From the NCBI RefSeq assembly GCF_000344685.1, contig NW_006920411.1, positions 2,343,422-2,407,421 on the forward strand: a DNA stretch of 64,000 nt, read 5' to 3'. The stretch comes from Gloeophyllum trabeum ATCC 11539. Lineage: Eukaryota; Basidiomycota; Agaricomycetes; Gloeophyllales; Gloeophyllaceae. The notes under the pieces were generated by a model. The model did not search any database. It was not told the origin of the DNA and was given only the letters and a program-made list of their open reading frames with translations. Position 1 is the stretch's first letter, and each line of letters begins with the position of its first letter. This document shows, one piece after another, positions 57,951-64,000 of this stretch. The translations under genes were made by a program, and so were the position numbers.

Positions 57951-60492
57951 ATGAACAATAGTTATACCAGTGCGAGAAGGGACGGGAAACGCCGCTTGGA
58001 GCCGGAAAGTCCTTCATGGTCGGGATGGCAAAGCAATTGCAAGAGAAGGAACACGTCTCCAGAGCTTCCGACGAAGCGGGTTCCAGTGTCACCGAATATT
58101 CCCAGGTCGTCTTTGAAACCTCCCACCAGGGGTGTCGAGAGGGTCCATCTAAATACGAGAACCGTCGACGATTCGGCATTGAGAGAACTTATCCAGGATG
58201 CTAAGGATCGTCTTAGTCAAAATCATAAGAGGGTACAGGGCAAAGAAAAAATTCTGTGAGAGCATAGTCTTCTCTGTATCCATATCCCGTTACTCACCAT
58301 GCTATTCCTGAATGCACCAGCGCTGATGGAATTACTTTGGACTGGTCGGTACTATCTCAAGTCTGGCATTGCATCGATACTTAAAGTACTACCAGGGTCT
58401 TGGACCATGAAAAATTTGAGGAAAAAGATCGCTTCCTGATACCACCAAACACTGCGAAATCAACGATGGCCACAAAGCAGACCACAGACCCTGGTTTTGA
58501 CCCTGATCATGCCATCGTTATATCGGACTCGGAGGATGATTTCAATGAACTTCCAAATGCTCTTCTGCCTCGCTTTCCCGTAAAGTCTCCTTTTGACTTC
58601 CAGGTTGAAGTGTCTGGACAAGCGTGCGTGTCGCAGGACTCTCCCCGACCTTCAGAAGGCTTGACAATGCATGCCTCAAACGACGTGGATAAGGATGCTA
58701 TAGAAAAGGGCCGGGAGGTTATTAGTATGGCAAACCCATCCTCCCTGCCGTCAGGCAGTGATGTTGCTTCTCGGGAGCAGGTCCTTGGGCATCGGCGGTC
58801 TGCCGCGTTAGAGATAGCCGAGACTTTCGTCTCTGCTCCAAGAGGAGCGGAGTTGGATGCTTCGGACGTTGAATCGAGTGGCAGCCGTCGGTGTCCACGG
58901 GCTCGGCCTCGCTCCTATGTATCCACAGACACAAGCTCGGATTCCGACAATGAAACTTCTGGGCCCGACGAGGGAACTTATCTAATGCGCCCTCGATCCA
59001 TTCGCGAATCTACGGCAGAAAGAATTCTTGCCTCAGTCTGCGAGGTCGATGTTCCGAAGGCAAGTCTCGGCAGGCCCATGGCCAGTGGTGGAGGTGTACC
59101 ACGCCCCCAGGGCGAAGATTCCAGTGACGAATTGTCCTCGGGATCAAGTGACGACGAACGACCGGCAACTTCACGTCGGGACCTCGGAACGAAGCGACAT
59201 AAGCCTCCACCTCAAGGGAGCAGTTTTAGACCCGAGTCAACTACCATGCGCAAGGCCTCACAGTCCTGCGTTGCGTCGCCACCACCTGACGACGACGAGG
59301 GGTCCTCTGTGGTTATTCCGAAAACCAACTTCGCGCGAGCGAGAAGGGTACTCGTCCACAGAAACCTAAACCAACTTATTGTCACCGTCGCCATGAGGGG
59401 TGATATCCAGTTTATTCGAGATAAGCGACGGTGCGTCTTCTGAAAACATGAAAGTCGTCCACCGTTAACAGACTCGCATTAGTATCACCGGCTGGTCAAT
59501 GCCAGCGGATCGACGCAGACTCGTAGAAGATGCCATTGTGGTGGGTGACACCGTCGTCGTTGGGTATTCTTCTGGACCCTCTCAAATATCACTTATGTCA
59601 CTGCATCCGGCTCTTGAGGTGAGATTACTGGTAATAATTTTATTGTCATATCTTACATCGGTTAGGACAAGAAACCCACGCGAATAGACCTCAATCATGC
59701 CGCGCATGATAATGTCGGTCGAATGCGAGGTGATACGACTTGCGATGCTAGAATCAGTTGTCTCAGCGCACTGGCTTCAGATAGGCTGGAATTCCTGAGT
59801 GGGGGCTACGACAAGCGGGTGGTTCACTGGACTATCGATGACTCTGAGATTGCAGCAACTGAAGCATTGCCAATATTCCATTCAGGACCCGTGCATGCCC
59901 TAGCGTATAATGGCAGGAACAGGGCTGTTTTCTCCTCATCGGGCCGAACCATATATGAGATGAACCTTCACAAGCCCACAAAGACAAGCCCGATCCGCAA
60001 GTCGACGCCGGTGCGGCACATTCATGTTCATGCACAGGATCCTAACCTCGTCCTTCTCGAGGTGCGTTGACGGATCTAACGGTCTCAACGAGCCTTCTCA
60101 GTTTTCTGGTCGAATTCAGATGAAGGACTTAGACCACCAAATCCAGATTTACGATGTGCGGGTGGGGTCTTTTGATCGGTCACCCTGCCTTAGATTTGGA
60201 CGAGATGAACATCGTACGGGACATGAGTCGACACGTTATCGGCGGGGAAGCGTTTTTATGAGTTACTTCTGCCTTGGGTACTCCGATGGGAGTATCAATG
60301 TATGGGACTTTCGCCACAAAACGGTGCGTGACATTCCCAATATGTCAACTAAGTATTTCATGTACGACGAGCCGGTAGGATGTTACCATTAAGAGCAGAA
60401 AGCACCGACCTGCGCCAATAGTGCATACAGCCTTGTTTCAATCCGATGTCCTGGCGTACGGCGGACATATAGTTACGTTTTGGCCGGCGTAG
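57951..60492 (+). CDS. WD40-repeat protein with long disordered nuclear-type N-terminus (paralogue B)
   Basis: Multiple exons run from ATG 57951 to TAG 60492. The N-terminus is disordered with an SSLKPP motif and, further on, acidic serine patches (ISDSEDD, SSDDERP) that resemble SUMO- or CK2-type motifs. The propeller has RRVLVHRNLNQLIVTVAMRG, VVVGYSSGPSQISLMSLHP, RLEFLSGGYDKRVVHWTIDD, LAYNGRNRAVFSSSGRTIYE, DLDHQIQIYDVRVGSF, FCLGYSDGSINVWDFR and VHTALFQSDVLAYGGHIVTF. The late intron GTGCGT (after HKT) sits at the same place as the intron of paralogue A. The join between the first and second coding parts near 58330-58410 is not resolved. Function unknown. Confidence 0.78.
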
Positions 60493-60628
60493 CTAGATTG
60501 GTCGCAAGGCCGCTAAGGCAGATAACATCCTGCAATGTATCAAAGCGTCCGTAAGAGCCTCGGCTCCTCCGCGAGATCATTACGTGTAACAGATAATACA
60601 AGAGCTGTCAAGACGAGAGTAAAACGCT

Positions 60629-62577
60629 TCATGCCTTCCACCCACCCAACTCGACCGCAAAAGCAACAGCGAATTTGGAGAAGCGCAGCATGTGGTCGAA
60701 ACTGAACTCGGCGGATATATCGATACGGCTATCATACGTTATCATCAGCAGGAAACCATAAGTAAATGAAAGGCAACATACTCGTTACTAGTATGGATGT
60801 ACTTGTTGGTGTTCTCAAAGGCGCTCTCTGTGCAGCAAGTCGGTAAGATGATCGTCTTGCAAATCAGTAATATATGAAGTCCGCACCCGTGCAGAATGAG
60901 CTGGCGTAACCAGCCTTACCCCACGAGGCGCTGCGGAGTATCGTTCCTCAGCCATGTGCTTGGAATGTAAAGAACAAACTAGCTCACTGGTCGCTACACG
61001 CATACCCGCATTTCGTGGCAACGTAAGGAATTTCGAGGTATGCGTCGACGAGCTTCTTGTTGAACTCGGTAAGGCTATAGAACCATAGGGTGTCAGACTG
61101 TCTACTGTATTTGTCGCTTGAGAAGGATAGTACTCAGGGTCTACATAGTCAGTGATTATCCCGAATTCCTCGCTAGTTCCTCGCTTGACCCACGCCGTCA
61201 TGTCGAGCTGAGAAGCTAGGTCAGCATCGGGCTACCAGGAAATGAAATCGAGACGTCGCTACCTGAGTCATAGCTAGAACATTCCTTGATTGGGCAGCAT
61301 AATACTGAGCTACGGCCTGGGACCCTAGAAGGCCTCCTTCCTATGTCGTGGGAAATCTCCCTGAACTCCTGGAAATCGTTATACCAAAGGACGGCACACC
61401 TCTGCGGAATACCAGTGAAATTCGACAGTGCGAACGGGCCGAAACTCTGCTGCAATGAGGGCCCGATAACTCTCTAGGATAGTCACAGAACCACTGCCAT
61501 CATCATCGGCACCTGGAGCAGGTAGGAAGGGCCATATGTTTGTGCTCAGGCCCCTTGTCAGCCGGAACTAACATAACGAGAGTAGAAGTCTCTACCTGTC
61601 TTGATGGGCGCTGATAATGACTATGTCGTCGTCTTCCACAGAGGAACCATTGATACTGACAATCTAGGACCGACGATGGATAATGTGTCAGAGTGCTTCC
61701 TTTCGGGACATACAATCGAGTTCTGTCCCCAGGAATGACTAAATTCGCTGATGCTGATATGCTCCTTGAGTGAATTCGATGCATAGTCGTCCGTAATCTA
61801 TAGGAGGAACATCTCAGCGATAGATGACCACACCGGGCCCGGGGAAGGTACCTCCGCAATCTTGGACAAGAGCCACTGCTGAGACTGGCGTCCAGTCTAG
61901 CATAAAAGGTGTCATATGGCGCAAGAAGACCGTCTATAGTAACGAACGTCACTCCGGTAATCTAGGCTAGACTTGAGTGGTCAAGGAGGGGAACAACGAT
62001 AGGGAACATACATCTGGTGCGGAAACTGGTGAATTTCGCCAAGTTTTCCTTAGGTCCGGCCGTGGATAGTGTCTTAAGTACGGCCTTGACCTGCTCCGTG
62101 GCATTTGGAGAAGGAAACGAGACTGTCAAGGGGCAATATCTCCGTCAGCATAAAGAATGGTCGGGGAGAGGTCAATGTACTCTGTCTCATCAACCTTAAG
62201 CTTGCAAGGTTGTCCAAGTCCTGCGATTCCGTACTAGTAAAACAAGAGGACAAATGAATGAGGAGTATGCTCAGAAGAAGCAGGTCGTATCACATGTCGA
62301 AGAATCGGATGCCTTGTGCTTTCGCATTGATCTTGTAAACAGGTGAGCCTCGCGACCTCCGCACAGATCAAAGCGGATAAACCTTCTCTAGTTCGGTCAT
62401 CCAGCGAGGGTTCTGTCCATCCGTTTGCACGAGTCTAAGTTCATTAAGATCCAACTCAATACCAGGGTACTTGTGGTCGCTTCCGGTCAGGGGAAACTGC
62501 AGGCGTTCCTGCGCTTTCGCCAGCGGTCCTGCGAGGACGGCAGATGTGCTGGCAATCAAAGCAAGCCAATACTTCAT
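60629..62577 (-). CDS. Secreted M28-family aminopeptidase
   Basis: About twelve short exons run from ATG 62577 to TGA 60629. A signal peptide ([20 protein letters not shown]) is followed by a propeptide and the M28 core. Zinc-ligand regions in order: VIISAHQD (His), [10 protein letters not shown] (Asp), [17 protein letters not shown] (catalytic and ligand Glu), [11 protein letters not shown] (Asp) and CSDHASWGKAG (His). The end is [20 protein letters not shown]. Members are co-catalytic di-zinc leucine-type aminopeptidases acting on peptides outside the cell. All five metal-binding segments appear intact. It is divergent from the uL11m gene with 172 bp between starts. Confidence 0.9.
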
Positions 62578-62749
62578 GGAGCTGTAGTTCGATGAATACT
62601 TATGAAAGCGACCTTGTAGCTGTAAGCACTGAAGCGGAGGTGATCGGTTTCGGGAGACGCGTCGCTCACGTGCGTTCTTGGGCTGGTTGGCTTTGTTTGC
62701 TCCGTGTCCCGCTACACAAGTTTCGCTCTCCCATTCATGCCAGTCTAGC

Positions 62750-63248
62750 ATGTCCAAGGCAGCTCTGAAGGCGCGGGCGCAGGTTGTGGTGAGTTTAATC
62801 TTGCATTTGCGATCAATCATTAAACTGATAATCCTGGAAGCGTATCCTTGTGGCAGCGGGGAAAGCTGCACCGACGCCACCTGTTGGTCCTGCTCTTGGT
62901 GCCCGTGGAGTAAAATCCATGGATTTTTGCAAGGAGTTCAACGCGCGAACGGCGCACATCGAGCCTGGCGTGCCCACTCCCACCCTGATTACGATACAGC
63001 CCGATCGCACATTCTCCTTCATAACGAAAACGCCCCCGACCGCCTATTTCCTCAAGAAAGCGGCTGGGATTGAAAGGGGTACAGGCCGACCCGGTCATGA
63101 CATAGTGGGTACCGTCAGTCTAAAGCACGTGTACGAGATCGCGAAAATCAAAGCCACGGACGAGCACCTGAAACATCTGCGGCTGGAGGCTATCGCGAGT
63201 ACGATCGTTGGAACAGCGAGGACTCTCGGGATCCAGGTTGTTCCATGA
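62750..63248 (+). CDS. Mitochondrial ribosomal protein uL11m
   Basis: Two exons run from ATG 62750 to TGA 63248. The first codes [13 protein letters not shown] and the second starts [20 protein letters not shown], followed by [57 protein letters not shown], and a C-terminal helix ([16 protein letters not shown]). This is the L11 fold: the N-terminal Pro-rich [13 protein letters not shown] loop and the rRNA-binding C-terminal domain. The length of about 145 residues is standard for L11, with little extra presequence. The eukaryotic cytosolic uL11 differs in the Pro-rich loop, so mitochondrial assignment is reasonable. Confidence 0.92.
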
Positions 63249-64000
63249 TCCGTCCTGAACCCTGTGCGGGTGCCCGCTTCAGTGCGTGATGTCCCTCTCT
63301 CTACTCATGTAGGTACTAAACTGTTGATGTCCAGCGTTGTACAGAAACGGCGTGCCTGATTATGGGTGGTTGTCCCTGTCTGCCGACACTTGAGGACAGA
63401 ATGCCATATAGGTCAGTAGAGCCTTGGCTCGCCAGTGACTTCGATCCCTGAGACTACTGGTAGTGCATATGTACCTCTGTCATCAGTGCAATGCCAAGGT
63501 CTTCGGATTATAATCTCAGAGATGAACGGATTGTAACATCGTATTTGCTGCTGATTGCACCCGGTTTCCCTTTCGGATGGGACGCCCTGTGATTCGGGCA
63601 GCGACTGCACGTCCGAAGGTGGCCTCACAAGGTTGGGTTCGTGCAGATGAAATTAAATTCTGTTGTTATACGATCGATAGAGGCAGTCTCCGTACTTTGT
63701 GTGCAGTCGTTGCCATCTTCGTTTAGTGGCGTCCCATGGCTTCGCGCCGTCATTGCCTTCTTCGATTCAACGCTACGCCGCCGGGGAGCTCCTTCCCGAG
63801 AGTGTATTTCCTGTATGTTCAACTATTCCCTGAACCTCAGCTTATCTCTCACCCCTTGTACTGTGAATGGTATGTACGACACGCTGTGGACACGCTCTGC
63901 TCACCTGGGCCGCACACCCGGGTGCACGTTTCCACACTTCTAAGGCGTCCAATGTATCGCGTCCGAACTGCCTAATCAAGTGTACATCAAGTACTTCGTC
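63249..64000. other. No gene recognised, right window edge
   Basis: Short frames occur on both strands with no recognisable domain. The left part is the 3' flank of uL11m. A gene could begin near the right edge but is not supported. Confidence 0.5.

Noticed and set aside
61216..61455. Small minus-strand frames within the aminopeptidase locus
   Set aside because: They are intron read-throughs of the M28 gene; the splice-joined reading restores the metal-binding motifs.

Overview
The window looks like nuclear DNA of a filamentous basidiomycete, most likely an Agaricomycete; that placement is inference. The reasons are densely packed single genes, many short introns (about 45-65 bp, GT-AG, often GTGAGT/GTACGT donors), G/C-rich third codon positions, alpha-aminoadipate lysine synthesis (LYS12), secreted fungal peptidases and a GH125 mannosidase. 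I see no plasmid, phage, CRISPR, rRNA or tRNA features and no convincing intact transposon. I built gene models by joining exons by eye at consensus splice sites and checking phase. For DYNLT, PEX11, TVP38, HSF, SDR, SFR1-like, aspartic protease, HEM1 and ARG8 the exon lengths sum to a multiple of three.

Layout. 1-9.6 kb: dynein light chain (-), PEX11-type protein (+), small mitochondrial-type protein (-), TVP38/DedA-type membrane protein (+), HSF-type transcription factor (-). 9.6-16.5 kb: about 7 kb with no recognisable gene. 16.5-21.05 kb: a short-chain dehydrogenase (-) and a six-exon gene of about 1079 codons ending in a Mei5/Sfr1-like region (-). 21.8-27.2 kb: secreted aspartic protease (+), SND2/TMEM208 (-), SNAPc/Myb-type protein with AT-hook (+). 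27.5-32.4 kb: two mitochondrial PLP enzymes, HEM1 and ARG8 (both -). 32.7-38.3 kb: CWC21/SRRM2-type splicing factor (-), F-box protein (+), disordered protein (-). 38.8-47.4 kb: LYS12 (-), CDT2-like WD40 protein (+), ARL1 (-), WKF-domain protein (+), TAF8 (-), riboflavin kinase (+). 47.5-54.2 kb: mitochondrial RRM-like protein (-), GH125 mannosidase (+), C2-domain cytokinesis-type protein (+). 54.4-63.3 kb: a small membrane protein (-), two divergent WD40 paralogues (-/+), M28 aminopeptidase (-), mitochondrial ribosomal protein uL11m (+).

The genes do not form one pathway. They are mostly housekeeping functions (heme, arginine, lysine and FMN synthesis, splicing, snRNA and mRNA transcription, membrane traffic, protein targeting) plus secreted hydrolases. 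The architecture is strongly head-to-head: at least eight divergent pairs start within about 250 bp of each other. The most unusual items are an 8-nt micro-exon in the GH125 gene, a 15-nt exon carrying the first catalytic motif of the aspartic protease next to a GC-AG intron, the head-to-head WD40 paralogue pair, the long N-terminal extension of the Sfr1-like protein, and four Cys-Pro motifs at the ALAS N-terminus.
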